Assembly: GCF_014199595.1 (NCBI RefSeq)
Contig: NZ_JACHNX010000012.1
Coordinates: 32,950-96,949, forward strand
Direction of reading: 5' to 3'
From: Sphingomonas yabuuchiae
GTDB taxonomy: Bacteria > Pseudomonadota > Alphaproteobacteria > Sphingomonadales > Sphingomonadaceae
Length of the DNA stretch: 64,000 bases
Positions 50,457 through 59,565 of the stretch are shown here, piece by piece (position 1 is the stretch's first letter; every line of letters starts with the position of its first letter). The translations under genes were made by a program, and so were the position numbers. The notes beneath the pieces are model-generated. The model saw nothing but the letters and a program-made list of their open reading frames with translations, did no database searches and was not told where the DNA came from.

Positions 50457-50482
50457 TACGCGGCTCTCCGGATCATCCCTTG
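50457..50482 (-). promoter_or_regulatory. ECF-type promoter motif of the DUF4396 gene
   Basis: On the minus strand this reads CAAGGGAT-N14-CGTA (TACG at 50457-50460, ATCCC at 50475-50479), 27 bp before the GTG at 50429. Confidence 0.75.
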
Positions 50483-50493
50483 CGCGGAGCGGG

Positions 50494-51807
50494 CTAGGCG
50501 AGCTTGCTGGAAACGGCCTTGATCGCTTTCAGTCCCGATCCGAACCGCGCGATGGCCTCCCGGTTCTTCTCCAGCTCGCCATAGGGCAGGTAGGATATGT
50601 CGAGGTCGGCTACGCGGCTGAACGCGGGCCGCTGCAACTGCGCGCGAACGTCCGTCTCGCGCGCGTCGGGCGCGACAAGGAACAGCCCCGCGGTCGCGTG
50701 AAGGTCGCCACCGCTCAAGGCCAGGTCGAGCATCCTGACGATGCCCGAATAGATCGAGGTCGAATGCTCCACCTCGAACGCCGCGGCGACATGATCGCCG
50801 GCCTTCTCAAGCCACAGCACGTCGATCAGCCGGATCGAGTCAGCGCCCTTCGACGTCGCGATCGTGTCGGGCAGGCGCTCAAGGCATCCTGCGCCCAAGG
50901 GTGATCCGTCGAAGGCGCGGCTGCGGTCGTTCGCGGCGATCCATACGTCATAGCCGAGCGCCAACCCTAGATCGCGAAGCCATGCCTGGATTTCGGTATG
51001 GGTGCGCTCGTTCTCGCCCTCGCGCTGAGCGGCCTTGCTGAGCGTGCGCGCTTCCTCGCGCGCCGCCTCAAGCCGCTGCCCCCAGCTCGCCAGCGTCGCG
51101 CCGCTCACGTCGAGGGGCGGAGCCGGATAGCGATCGGAGCCGATGTCGAACAACAGACCGCCGATCGCGCCTAAATCATTCGATAGCAGCTCGCGGAAGC
51201 GGTCGTTGAGATCGAGGATGCCGGTCCGCATCGCCAGAAAATGCTCCCAGCTCCCGAGCTTCACATTCGCCCCCGTCAGCGCGTTGTAGCCCTTAACGAT
51301 TGCGGTGTTGAAGGGCGGCACCAGCGTCGGGTGAAGGAAGTAGAGGAGGTTGGCGACCGCCGGACCCAGCCCCTTGATCTTCAAACGGTCGATCGCGTGG
51401 ATATGGCTGATGATCTCCTCGGCCGTGTCGCAACAGGAACAGGCGTCGAGCAAGCGGCCGAACGCGCGCTGATTGTCGGGGCTCTCGTAAATGTCGGGGA
51501 TGCGGAGCTTCGGCTTCCAGAGGAACGCATGGTCCGCGCCCTTGAAGATTTGCCGCTGCTCGGCGACGGAATGGACGACGGTTTCGAGCGACGATCCGCG
51601 GTAGGCGACGCCGAACGTGCCGCGCTCGATCTCGCCGACAACCTGGGTGATGCCGCGCCGGATTGATCGGAAGTTCTTCAACCGCTCGTCCCAAAGAAAC
51701 CAGCTCCGATAGGTCGCGCCCTGATCGTCACGCCAGCGGGCAATTAAGCGGCGCACCAGGCCGTCATGGTCGGTGCCAGTAGAAAGACTGTCGATCTGCG
51801 CTGCCAT
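50494..51807 (-). CDS. Hypothetical protein with HhH-like and PD-(D/E)XK-like segments
   Basis: A 437-residue cytoplasmic protein. Around residues 144-165 LKIKGLGPAVANLLYFLHPTLVPPFNTAIVKGY resembles a helix-hairpin-helix as in DNA glycosylases. The C-terminal part has IRLIDVLWLEK (Asp329) followed by AAFEVEHSTSIYSGIVRMLDLALSG (Glu345, Glu347), a nuclease-like core seen in restriction-associated proteins. Both calls are by pattern only. ATG 51807 follows GGGGACAT; upstream codons to 51945 are not convincing. It sits among copper genes with no clear functional link, and no copy of the ECF motif precedes it. Confidence 0.7.
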   Translation of the reverse strand: MAAQIDSLSTGTDHDGLVRRLIARWRDDQGATYRSWFLWDERLKNFRSIRRGITQVVGEIERGTFGVAYRGSSLETVVHSVAEQRQIFKGADHAFLWKPKLRIPDIYESPDNQRAFGRLLDACSCCDTAEEIISHIHAIDRLKIKGLGPAVANLLYFLHPTLVPPFNTAIVKGYNALTGANVKLGSWEHFLAMRTGILDLNDRFRELLSNDLGAIGGLLFDIGSDRYPAPPLDVSGATLASWGQRLEAAREEARTLSKAAQREGENERTHTEIQAWLRDLGLALGYDVWIAANDRSRAFDGSPLGAGCLERLPDTIATSKGADSIRLIDVLWLEKAGDHVAAAFEVEHSTSIYSGIVRMLDLALSGGDLHATAGLFLVAPDARETDVRAQLQRPAFSRVADLDISYLPYGELEKNREAIARFGSGLKAIKAVSSKLA

Positions 51808-51966
51808 ATGTCCCCGATTGCCCCCGGCCCGCGTTTGGCGAGCTAGTAATAGACCTAAGCTGCGGCCCTTATGGCGTCGAGGGTGTAGAGCTGGCCCCCG
51901 CAATATGAGGGCAACGCCGCTCCCGCGCGTAGATTCAACATACACGCCAGCGGTGCCGACAGGGCC

Positions 51967-51997
51967 TTGACCCTAACACGGTGTCATACCCTACATG
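51967..51997 (+). promoter_or_regulatory. MerR/CueR-type promoter of the copper ATPase gene
   Basis: TTGACC (51967-51972) and TACATG (51992-51997) are 19 bp apart, the spacer length of MerR-family promoters. The spacer carries the dyad ACAC-G-GTGT. The gene for a CueR-like regulator lies directly after the ATPase gene, so this is its likely target. AAGGAG before 52022 is the ribosome-binding site. Confidence 0.65.
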
Positions 51998-52021
51998 CTC
52001 TCGGGTCGAAGGAGTCTTGCC

Positions 52022-54496
52022 ATGAACGACCCTCATTCCCATTCCCAAGCCGGGGGTTGCGGCTGTTCGAAGCCTGCGCCTGAATCGGTCTCCACGCCCT
52101 CATCCTGTTGCGGGGGCGGCTCGGCCGCTCCCGCAAAGATCGAGCACGAACATCATCACACCGAAGCGGGCGGCTGCTGCTCGGGCAGTAAGGACAACGA
52201 TGCCGCAGCAGCAGTGATCGACGCGGTGTGCGGCATGACGGTCGATCCCGCAAAAACGACACACCATGCCGAGCACGCTGGTCATGCCTATCATTTCTGT
52301 AGCGCAGGGTGCCGGAGCAAGTTTGTCGCCAATCCTGACGCCTATCTGAGCGATAAGCCGAAACCGGAGCCGATGGCGACGCCGGGGGCGATGTGGACGT
52401 GCCCGATGCACCCGCAAATTCGCCAGGAAGGGCCGGGAACTTGCCCAATCTGCGGCATGGCGCTCGAACCCGAAGAACCGTCGCTCGACGATACTCCCAA
52501 CCCTGAGCTGGTCGACTTCACGCGCCGACTGTGGGTGGCGGGCGCGCTCACGATCCCGCTGCTCGTCGTCTCGATGTTCGCGGAAATGTTAGGCCTGCAT
52601 GTGGTTAGCCCTGCGGCCTCGCCTTGGGTCCAGCTCGCACTCACCGCGCCGATCGTGCTGTGGGCGGGCTGGCCGTTTTTCGAGCGGGGGTGGACATCGC
52701 TTCGTACCCGCCATCTCAATATGTTCACACTGATCGCGATCGGCGTAGGTGCCGCCTTCCTCTATAGCGTGGTCGCGACGCTCGCGCCGGGCATCTTCCC
52801 AGCGACCTTCCGCACGCATGGGAGCATGGTTCCCGTCTATTACGAGGCGGCCGGCGTCGTGGTGACACTGGTGCTGCTCGGGCAAGTGCTCGAACTGCGC
52901 GCTAGGGCGGCGACAGGGCGCGCGATCCGCGCTCTCATGGATCTCGCCCCCAAGACGGCGCGACGCTTGCAGCCTGACGGTTCTGAAGAAGAAGTCGGGC
53001 TTGCCGACGTGGCAACCGGTGACCGGCTGCGGGTCCGCCCCGGTGAAGCCATCCCGGTCGATGGCGTCGTGGTCGAGGGTCGTTCGTCGGTCGACGAAGC
53101 CATGCTCACCGGCGAACCCGCGCCGGTCCTCAAGGAAGTCGAGGCGATCGTTACCGGGGGCACCGTCAACGGGACGGGCAGCCTGGTGATGGAAGCCCGC
53201 GCGGTTGGTTCGGACACGATGCTCGCGCGTATCGTCCGCATGGTCGCGGAAGCGCAGCGAAGCCGCGCCCCGATACAGGCGGTCGCCGATCGGGTTTCAG
53301 GATGGTTCGTGCCGCTCGTCGTGCTGATCTCGATTGCGACCTTCATCACTTGGTCGCTGGTCGGCCCTGAGCCGCGCATGGGCCATGCCCTGCTTAACGC
53401 CATCGCAGTGCTGGTGATCGCCTGCCCGTGCGCGCTCGGGCTCGCCACGCCCATGTCGATCATGGTCGGCACGGGACGCGGCGCTCAGGCCGGCGTGCTG
53501 GTGAAGAACGCGGAAGCCTTACAGGGGCTGGAAAAGGTCGATACCCTTGTCATCGACAAGACGGGTACGCTCACGGAAGGCAAGCCCAAGCTGATCGCGG
53601 TCGAGACGGTCAGCGCGGTCGGAGAGAACGACATGCTCGCGCTTGCCGCGGCCGTCGAAGGCCAATCCGAACATCCGCTCGCGCACGCAATCGTCGTTGC
53701 CGCCAAAGAACGAGGATTGCAGCTCGGCACAGTCGCGGACTTTGCCTCGCAAACCGGGCTGGGTGTCAGCGCCACGGTGGGCGGCCGCTCGGTCGTGATT
53801 GGCAATGCGGTGCAAATGAGCCGGATCGGCGCTGATCTCAAGCCGGTCGACGCCGCGGCCGATCGTCACCGTGGCGAAGGCGCGGGCATCATCCTCGTCG
53901 CGATCGACGGGGCGCTCGCCGGTCTGCTCGCAGTCGCCGATCCGGTGCGCGCATCGGCGCGCGACGCTATTGCCGCGCTTCGCAAGGAGGGCCTGCGGGT
54001 CGTCATGCTCACCGGCGACAATCGTGGGACGGCCGATGCTGTCGCGCGCGCCGTGGGCGGTCTTGATGACGTGCGCGCCGATCTGCTGCCGGAAGACAAG
54101 GCGCGTATCATCGGCGAGCTGAAAGCGAGCGGCGCAAGGGTCGCAATGGCGGGCGATGGGATCAACGACGCCCCGGCGCTCGCCGCCGCGGATGTCGGCT
54201 TGGCGATGGGAACGGGAACAGACGTGGCGATCGAAAGCGCCGGCATGACGCTCACGCGCGGCGATCTCTCGGCGATCGTGCGCGCCCGCAAGCTCGCTCG
54301 CGCGACGATGCGAAATATCCGCCAAAACCTGTTCTTCTCGTTCTTGTTCAACGGAATCGGCGTGCCGGTTGCGGCCGGCGTGCTTTACCCGGTTGCCGGT
54401 ATCCTGCTGTCGCCGATGCTGGCCGGTGCAGCGATGGCGCTCTCGTCCTTCACCGTGGTCCTGAACGCACTGCGGCTCAACGCGGTAAAGCTGTGA
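52022..54496 (+). CDS. copA2: P1B-type Cu(I) ATPase with YHS and heavy-metal-binding domains
   Basis: An 824-residue P-type ATPase. The N-terminal 150 residues hold a His/Cys-rich start ([14 protein letters not shown]), a YHS domain ([35 protein letters not shown]) and a metal-binding [20 protein letters not shown] unit. Then come the A-domain TGEP, the ion-binding CPCAL in TM6, the phosphorylation site [10 protein letters not shown], and [10 protein letters not shown]. It exports Cu(I) or Ag(I) from the cytoplasm. ATG 52022 follows AAGGAG. The stop overlaps the CueR-like gene. It is a different protein from the oxidase CopA, hence the provisional symbol. Confidence 0.93.
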   Translation: MNDPHSHSQAGGCGCSKPAPESVSTPSSCCGGGSAAPAKIEHEHHHTEAGGCCSGSKDNDAAAAVIDAVCGMTVDPAKTTHHAEHAGHAYHFCSAGCRSKFVANPDAYLSDKPKPEPMATPGAMWTCPMHPQIRQEGPGTCPICGMALEPEEPSLDDTPNPELVDFTRRLWVAGALTIPLLVVSMFAEMLGLHVVSPAASPWVQLALTAPIVLWAGWPFFERGWTSLRTRHLNMFTLIAIGVGAAFLYSVVATLAPGIFPATFRTHGSMVPVYYEAAGVVVTLVLLGQVLELRARAATGRAIRALMDLAPKTARRLQPDGSEEEVGLADVATGDRLRVRPGEAIPVDGVVVEGRSSVDEAMLTGEPAPVLKEVEAIVTGGTVNGTGSLVMEARAVGSDTMLARIVRMVAEAQRSRAPIQAVADRVSGWFVPLVVLISIATFITWSLVGPEPRMGHALLNAIAVLVIACPCALGLATPMSIMVGTGRGAQAGVLVKNAEALQGLEKVDTLVIDKTGTLTEGKPKLIAVETVSAVGENDMLALAAAVEGQSEHPLAHAIVVAAKERGLQLGTVADFASQTGLGVSATVGGRSVVIGNAVQMSRIGADLKPVDAAADRHRGEGAGIILVAIDGALAGLLAVADPVRASARDAIAALRKEGLRVVMLTGDNRGTADAVARAVGGLDDVRADLLPEDKARIIGELKASGARVAMAGDGINDAPALAAADVGLAMGTGTDVAIESAGMTLTRGDLSAIVRARKLARATMRNIRQNLFFSFLFNGIGVPVAAGVLYPVAGILLSPMLAGAAMALSSFTVVLNALRLNAVKL

Positions 54497-54876
54497 ACAT
54501 CGGAGCGGCGTCGGACGCCAGCGGCGTCTCCCAACGCATGATCCGCCACTATGAAAAGATTGGTTTGGTGCCCGCGCCGCCACGGCGCGGGAACTACCGG
54601 GACTACGCCGACGCTGACGTTCATCGGCTGCGATTTATCGCCAACGCGCGCGACCTGGGGTTCCCGATCGAGGAAATCCGCACGCTGCTGGGGCTGTGGT
54701 CGGATCGCGATCGGTCGAGCGCGGAAGTGAAGACGCTGGCGGAAGCCCGCGCTGCCGAACTGGGCCGCAAGGTCCGCGTCTTGGACGCCATGCGCCGCTC
54801 GCTTACCGGGCTCGCCCAAGCCTGTCATGGCGATGATCGGCCTGATTGTCCGATCATCGAACGCTTGGCTGAATAA
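54493..54876 (+). CDS. cueR: CueR-like MerR-family copper regulator
   Basis: A 127-residue MerR protein starting at GTG 54493 and overlapping the ATPase stop. It begins [28 protein letters not shown] and has an HTH plus a dimer helix. The metal loop [13 protein letters not shown] carries two Cys with seven residues between them (C-x7-C), as in CueR (Cys112 and Cys120), which binds one Cu(I), Ag(I) or Au(I). It should activate the promoter at 51967-51997 and so the ATPase and itself. Confidence 0.9.
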   Translation: MNIGAASDASGVSQRMIRHYEKIGLVPAPPRRGNYRDYADADVHRLRFIANARDLGFPIEEIRTLLGLWSDRDRSSAEVKTLAEARAAELGRKVRVLDAMRRSLTGLAQACHGDDRPDCPIIERLAE

Positions 54877-54928
54877 CTTGCGCGGCTAACTTTTACTCCA
54901 CTTGAGCGTGATCGTGCGTCGCACCGTT

Positions 54929-55590
54929 TCACGCGTTTCGCGCTGCGGCTTTGCCGCACCCCTCGATCGCCGCGCGGTTGGCCGTCACGATCCTGTCGGC
55001 CCCGACGATGGCGCGGAACGCGGTGGGACTGGCGCTCTGGATCATACGCTGCCCGGCTTCCCAGCGGGGCAAGTCGAGCGTCCGCGCCGCCATGCGCTCG
55101 GGCCATTGCCAGCTCGCCGGTGCGATCTCGCGCGCGACCAGGCCCGGCACGATCGCCCATGCGAGGATGCCGGCCGCCACCCCACCCAGGGCAAACCATA
55201 GCTGCCGATTCTTCTGGTCGGCGCGTGTCCATGCGGACCCGGCGATGGCGCGAAGATCGGCCATGATGCGGGCCTTGTCCTCGCCCGCCTTGGCGAGCGC
55301 CGCCTGATCCTCGCGCCGGGCGGCGCTGCCCGCCGCGGCGATGCGCTGCGCCATCTGCTCCGGCGTCATCGCCAGCGCCGGGGCCGCTTTCAGGAATTGG
55401 CCGATGCGCGCGACGTTCTCGCCTGCCGTGTTCACGTTCTGCTGGAGCACGCCAAGCGTCTCGGTATGGTCGGGTATGTCGATCGCCGCGCTCGGCCGCC
55501 AAGCCCTCCACGGCGCAGCGCCAGCTCGCCGCGCATGGCCTCGAACGCCTCGGCCGCGCCTGCTCCGCCCTGATCGTCCTCGTTCGTCAC
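54929..55590 (-). pseudogene. DUF6118-type gene, probably broken by two frameshifts
   Basis: The frame that ends at 54929 has a helical body and one TM (LWFALGGVAAGILAWAIVPGLV) like DUF6118 proteins of sphingomonad plasmids. Its natural beginning lies in other frames: GTG 55590 opens TNEDDQGGAGAAEAFEAMRGELALRR, then a second frame gives VEGLAAER, and a third gives AAIDIPDHTETLGVLQQNVN. Two one-base losses near 55515 and 55493 would explain this. GTG 55450 would give a shorter protein of 173 residues that may still be made. The DUF6118 name is from pattern memory. Confidence 0.55.
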
Positions 55591-55662
55591 CTGTCGTGAG
55601 CCTGCAACCCGTGATATTCCTCCGAGTTAATCAAAGGAGACCCAACAATCACCGGACCGGTC

Positions 55663-56910
55663 ATGCCTAAGACACCACACACGAAAGGCCCGGACGAAAC
55701 CCTTTCTCTCCTCGCCGATCCCTATCGGTTCATCTCCAGGCAGTGCCAGCGCCTAGGCGCAAACGCTTTTGAATCCCGTTTCCTGCTGAAAAAGACCAAC
55801 TGCCTTAAGGGGGCCAAGGCCGCCGAAATCTTCTACGATACGACCCGCTTCGAGCGCGAAGGTGCCATGCCGGTCGCTATTCAGAAGACACTGCTGGGCC
55901 AAGGCGGCGTTCAGGGTCTGGACGGCTAGACCCATCGGCACCGCAAGCAGATGTTCATGGGCCTGATGACACCAGAGCGCGTGCGGGCGCTGGCGCAATT
56001 GTTCGAGGCCGAGTGGCGCAGGGCGGTGCCGGGCTGGACGCGCAAAGGAGAGATCGTCTTCTATGACGAGTTGCATGAGCCGCTGACGCGAGCGGTATGC
56101 GCTTGGGCGGGAGTTCCTCTTCCGGACGATGAAGCCGGCAACCGCGCGGGCGAGCTGCGGGCGCTGTTCGACGCCGCCGGCTCGGCGAGCCCAAGGCATC
56201 TTTGGTCACGGCTGGCCCGTCGTCGCGTCGACGCATGGGCGAAGCGGATCATTGAAGGCATTCGGGCCGGGAGCATCGGCTCGGGCTCGGGGACCGCGGC
56301 TTACGCGATAGCCTGGCATCGCGACCGGCACGACGATCTTCTTTCGCCGCACGTCGCAGCGGTCGAACTGGTAAATGTCCTTCGCCCGACCGTCGCGATC
56401 GCAGTGTACATCACCTTCGTCGCCCACGCGCTGCAAACCTGTTCAGGGATCAGGGCGGCCTTGGTTCAGCAGCCGGACTATGCCGAGCTCTTCGTCCAAG
56501 AGGTCCGCCGATTCTATCCCTTCTTTCCCGCTGTGGTGGCGCGCGCGAGCCAAGATTTCGAGTGGGAGGGGATGGCCTTTCCGGAAGGGCGTCAAGTGGT
56601 GCTAGACCTTTATGGGAGCAATCACGACGCAGCGACCTGGGCCGACCCCCAGGAGTTTCGCCCTGAGCGTTTCAGGGCTTGGGACGAAGACTCCTTCAAC
56701 TTCATTCCGCAGGGCGGCGGCGATCACTATCTCGGCCATCGCTGTCCCGGCGAATGGATCGTCCTCGCGATCATGAAGGTGGCGGCACACCTCCTCGTCA
56801 ACGCGATGCGCTATGACGTACCGGACCAAGACCTGAGCATCGATTTCGCCAGGCTGCCAGCGCTTCCGAAAAGCGGCTTCGTGATGCGCAACGTCCACAT
56901 AGGTGGCTAG
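55663..56910 (+). pseudogene. CYP152-type P450 peroxygenase gene with an in-frame amber codon
   Basis: One continuous frame of 415 codons is broken only by TAG at 55927-55929. Before it: DETLSLLADPYRFI and GQGGVQGLDG. After it: THRHRKQMF and the full P450 fold, with the helix-I LRPTVAIAVYI (Arg-Pro instead of the acid-alcohol pair, the hallmark of CYP152 peroxygenases) and the haem loop GGGDHYLGHRCPGEW with its Cys ligand. Homologues usually have an acidic residue after GLDG, so one base change (for example GAG to TAG) explains the stop. A restart at ATG 55951 would lack the first 96 residues. The product would have hydroxylated fatty acids with peroxide. Confidence 0.88.
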
Positions 56911-56983
56911 GGCCGCGTGCCGTGGTGATGGTGATCGGCTCCGTTATCGACCGTTTGCGCGAGTACGGGGTGCGATGCGACAT

Positions 56984-57400
56984 CTACGCAGTCGAATGTT
57001 GGTTCAGCAAGTCGATCACGGCGCACCTCGCCGCCCCGTCGCCTTCGCAACGGTCGATGGTCGCAGCCAGCAGGCTTTCTAGTTGCGCCAGATCCTCCAT
57101 CTTAGCGCGCACACGCTCTAGATGGTGAGCCGCGATCTCGCGGACCTCACTGCATGACGCCTGCGCAGAACCGCCAAGAGACAGGATCGCGCGCACCTCG
57201 GCCGGGGAGAAGCCGAGTTCGCGCGCGCGACGGACGAACCCAAGTGCGCGGACGTGACCGGTCCCATATACCCGCCGCCCGCCGCTTGTGCGGGGTGGCG
57301 TTGCGAGAACACCAACGCGCTCGAAGTACCGGATCGTCTCGATATTCACGCCAGTCCGGCGAGACAGCTCGCCGATCGTGATGCTTTCCTCAACGCGCAT
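56984..57400 (-). CDS. merR: MerR, mercury-type regulator
   Basis: A 138-residue MerR starting at ATG 57400 (MRVEESITIGELSRRTGVNIETIRYFERVGVL). All three mercury-binding Cys are present: Cys83 (ASCSEVREIA), Cys118 and Cys126 (DRCEGDGAARCAVI), at the spacing of Tn21/Tn501 MerR. It is divergent from the MerT-like gene and shares the operator at 57407-57437. Longer frames to 57664 are not supported. Unlike the MerR-like gene at 31904 it keeps Cys82's counterpart, so it should sense Hg(II). Confidence 0.93.
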   Translation of the reverse strand: MRVEESITIGELSRRTGVNIETIRYFERVGVLATPPRTSGGRRVYGTGHVRALGFVRRARELGFSPAEVRAILSLGGSAQASCSEVREIAAHHLERVRAKMEDLAQLESLLAATIDRCEGDGAARCAVIDLLNQHSTA

Positions 57401-57406
57401 ATATTG

Positions 57407-57437
57407 CTTGCTCCTGTAGTCACTACAGGATGCATAA
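57407..57437 (+). promoter_or_regulatory. mer-type promoter/operator
   Basis: A -35-like TTGCTC (57408-57413) and a -10-like CATAAC/GCATAA about 18-19 bp on, with a perfect dyad TCCTGTAGT-C-ACTACAGGA (57412-57430) inside the spacer. This is the arrangement of MerR-controlled promoters and lies exactly between merR and the MerT-like gene. Confidence 0.8.
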
Positions 57438-57462
57438 CGGGCTAACCCGCTAGAGGCGATAG

Positions 57463-57879
57463 ATGAACCAAGAGACCATCCCGCGTGAACCCCTAGGCGC
57501 ACCAACGTCACGACGTCGCGCCGACACGGGGCTATCCGCCCTCGGCGCGCTTGCGAGCTTAGCCGCTGTTCTAGCTGCGGCGTCATGCTGCGTCCTGCCC
57601 CTCGCACTCGCGGCGCTCGGCCTGGGGGCGGGCCTGTCCAGCAACTTCGCCGCGCTGATACCACTACGGTGGCCGCTAACGGCGACCTCCCTCATCGGCT
57701 TGGCTGCTGGGTGGTGGGCCTACGCGCAGCGGCGGAGGTCCTGTGCTGGGGACCGGTCCTGCACAATGCCGCTGCCCTCGCGCGCGACACCTATCCTGCT
57801 CGCGATTGGAACGGTTCTGACGCTTATCGCGTTCGCCTGGGACCTCCTAGAAGCGCCGCTGATGAACGCGCTTTCCTGA
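57463..57879 (+). CDS. merT: MerT-like mercuric ion transporter
   Basis: A 138-residue membrane protein with three TM helices. TM1 has VLAAASCCVLPLALAALGLGAGL with the vicinal Cys pair of MerT. The loop RRRSCAGDRSC carries the second Cys pair, and a last helix (TPILLAIGTVLTLIAFAWDLL) completes it. The N-terminus is longer than in Tn21 MerT. It takes up Hg(II) for the reductase, but no merP or merA is present here. It overlaps the next gene by one base (TGATG). Confidence 0.88.
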   Translation: MNQETIPREPLGAPTSRRRADTGLSALGALASLAAVLAAASCCVLPLALAALGLGAGLSSNFAALIPLRWPLTATSLIGLAAGWWAYAQRRRSCAGDRSCTMPLPSRATPILLAIGTVLTLIAFAWDLLEAPLMNALS

Positions 57880-58100
57880 TGCAGCTCACCTCAACCCTGA
57901 CCTGTCCCAAATGCGGCGGGGTGGCCACCGAAAGGATGCCCACCAACGCCTGCCAATTCTTCTATGATTGCCGGCATTGCGCGGTGGTGCTGCGGCCCCT
58001 GGCTGGCGACTGCTGCGTGTTCTGCTCATTTGGCGATGTCCCATGCCCTCCGATCCAGGAAGCGAAAGCAAACGGGACTGTGGCGGGCTGCTGCGGGTGA
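57879..58100 (+). CDS. GDCCVxC-domain protein
   Basis: A 73-residue protein rich in Cys: LTCPKCGGVATERMPTNACQFFYDCRHCAVVLRP then GDCCVFCSFGDVPCPPIQ and a final GCCG. The GDCCVxC motif with a following CPPIQ defines this small family, which is frequent downstream of merT. It begins at ATG 57879, overlapping the merT stop. It may carry Hg(II) or Cu(I) by thiol exchange; the role is not known. No merA follows. Confidence 0.9.
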   Translation: MQLTSTLTCPKCGGVATERMPTNACQFFYDCRHCAVVLRPLAGDCCVFCSFGDVPCPPIQEAKANGTVAGCCG

Positions 58101-58263
58101 GGCGATAGCTTCACGTTTCTTCGTGAACTGGGGTCCTGCTCGCCAAGGTCGCGCAAGCGAAATTGCCTACTTCGGTCTTATTCGACCGGTTCCTGACCTG
58201 CCTCAACTGCTCATTTTCGAGAGGGCATTTGAACAGGATAGCATTTCGGGCGCTTCAAAAACC

Positions 58264-58292
58264 CTTGCTCCTCCAGTTGCTAGAGCATGTAA
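58264..58292 (+). promoter_or_regulatory. CadR/PbrR-type MerR operator before the aspartic-protease gene
   Basis: CTTGCTC, then CTCCAG-TTG-CTAGAG, then three bases and GTAA. The same layout with identical spacings is found at 60015-60043. TTGCTC acts as -35 and GTAA lies in the -10 region. It is 70 bp before ATG 58363 in a 260-bp gap that has no gene. Confidence 0.72.
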
Positions 58293-58362
58293 CCGCAATT
58301 TGCTCTCCTGCGGACGGGGGGCTGGAGGTGGCTTTTTGACGGCCCGTGTTGAAGCAATCGGT

Positions 58363-59565
58363 ATGTCTCGACGCTCATTAGTGGCGCGGCTGGTGGCCTG
58401 TGGAACCGGCTTGGTGCTCGGTTCTCCAACGCTCGCGCGACAGACTTCCCGGTCTGCGGCCTCGTGGAACTTCGGCGCGGCTCACCTCGAATGGGAGCCG
58501 CTGGAAGTCGGCACGGGTGATACCCTCCTTGTTTCGGCACAAGTGCGCGGAGTGCCGGCGCGGGCGGTGCTCGACAGTGGCAGCGGCGCGTCGATCATGA
58601 GCACGGCGCTCGCGGCGAAGCTCGGCTTGAACAATGGTGAGCGGCGCATGATTAGCGGGCTGAGCGCCAAGGCCCCGGTGCTGCTGGTCCGCGACATCGA
58701 CGTACAGCTCGCCCGCGAAACCCGTCGCTTACCCTTTGCCGTTGTTGGTGATCTGAGTTCAGTGTCGGCGGCCTTCGGACGACCGATCGACGTTCTCCTC
58801 GGTGCCGATATGTTCACGGGCAGCTGCATCGCGCTCGATTTCGCGAACAGGCGTATGGCGGTCGTCAAGTCAGGCACGTTTCTCGCCGGCCCCGACTGGC
58901 GCGCTGTCGCGCTCGGACGCGGTGCCAAGCAGGAGCTGTTCATCCGGGCCTCCGTCGAGGGCCTGTCTCCCGTGCCCTTGATGATCGATCTTGGCAGCTC
59001 GGCCGCGCTGATGCTCTCGTCGGCCTATGCCCGCGATCAAGGGCTGTTGAACGGGAAGCTCGTCTCGACCGCGGCGATCGGCGGCGTCGATGGCGTGCGA
59101 GTCAACGATGCTTTCACAACCCAGAACATCAACATTGAAGGGCTTGGCGTCTCGAACGTCCCCACACTCGGGATGAGAGCTTGGCTCTCCACCAGCACGG
59201 TTGGCAATGTCGGCCTACCGCTGATCGCTCAATTCGACGTGGTGTTCGACGTGACCGCCGGATTCGTGTGGCTCCGGCCACTCGGTCCTCGTCGTCGCCT
59301 GCCGATGCTGAAGGACCGTAGCGGCCTTGGCCTCGCAGCCTCACCAACGGCGCTCACCGTCGTTCATGTGGCGGCGAACAGTCCCGCGGAAAAGGCTGGC
59401 TGGGCGGTCGGCGACCGGATCGTGGCGGTGAACGGCCATTCGATCGATGCGAACTATACGCGTGGGGAGCTCTGGCAAGTGCGCTCCCGGCCTGCTGGCA
59501 CCCTCGTAAAGCTGACGATGGCCTCGGGTGATGTGCGCGACCTCAGGCTAGCCGACTATTACTGA
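58363..59565 (+). CDS. Exported retropepsin-like aspartic protease with C-terminal PDZ domain
   Basis: A 400-residue protein with a signal peptide (RSLVARLVACGTGLVLGSPTLA). Two retropepsin-type halves each bear an acid: AVLDSGSGASIM with Asp71 and PLMIDLGSSAALM with Asp209. The C-terminal 85 residues are a PDZ domain (RSGLGLAASPTALTVVHVAANSPAEKAGWAVGDRIVAVNGHSID). This gp-type aspartyl protease family works in the periplasm. A MerR-type operator lies upstream, and the gene converges on the MerR gene that likely controls it (7-bp overlap of ends). Its link to metal stress is inferred from that operator. Confidence 0.85.
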   Translation: MSRRSLVARLVACGTGLVLGSPTLARQTSRSAASWNFGAAHLEWEPLEVGTGDTLLVSAQVRGVPARAVLDSGSGASIMSTALAAKLGLNNGERRMISGLSAKAPVLLVRDIDVQLARETRRLPFAVVGDLSSVSAAFGRPIDVLLGADMFTGSCIALDFANRRMAVVKSGTFLAGPDWRAVALGRGAKQELFIRASVEGLSPVPLMIDLGSSAALMLSSAYARDQGLLNGKLVSTAAIGGVDGVRVNDAFTTQNINIEGLGVSNVPTLGMRAWLSTSTVGNVGLPLIAQFDVVFDVTAGFVWLRPLGPRRRLPMLKDRSGLGLAASPTALTVVHVAANSPAEKAGWAVGDRIVAVNGHSIDANYTRGELWQVRSRPAGTLVKLTMASGDVRDLRLADYY

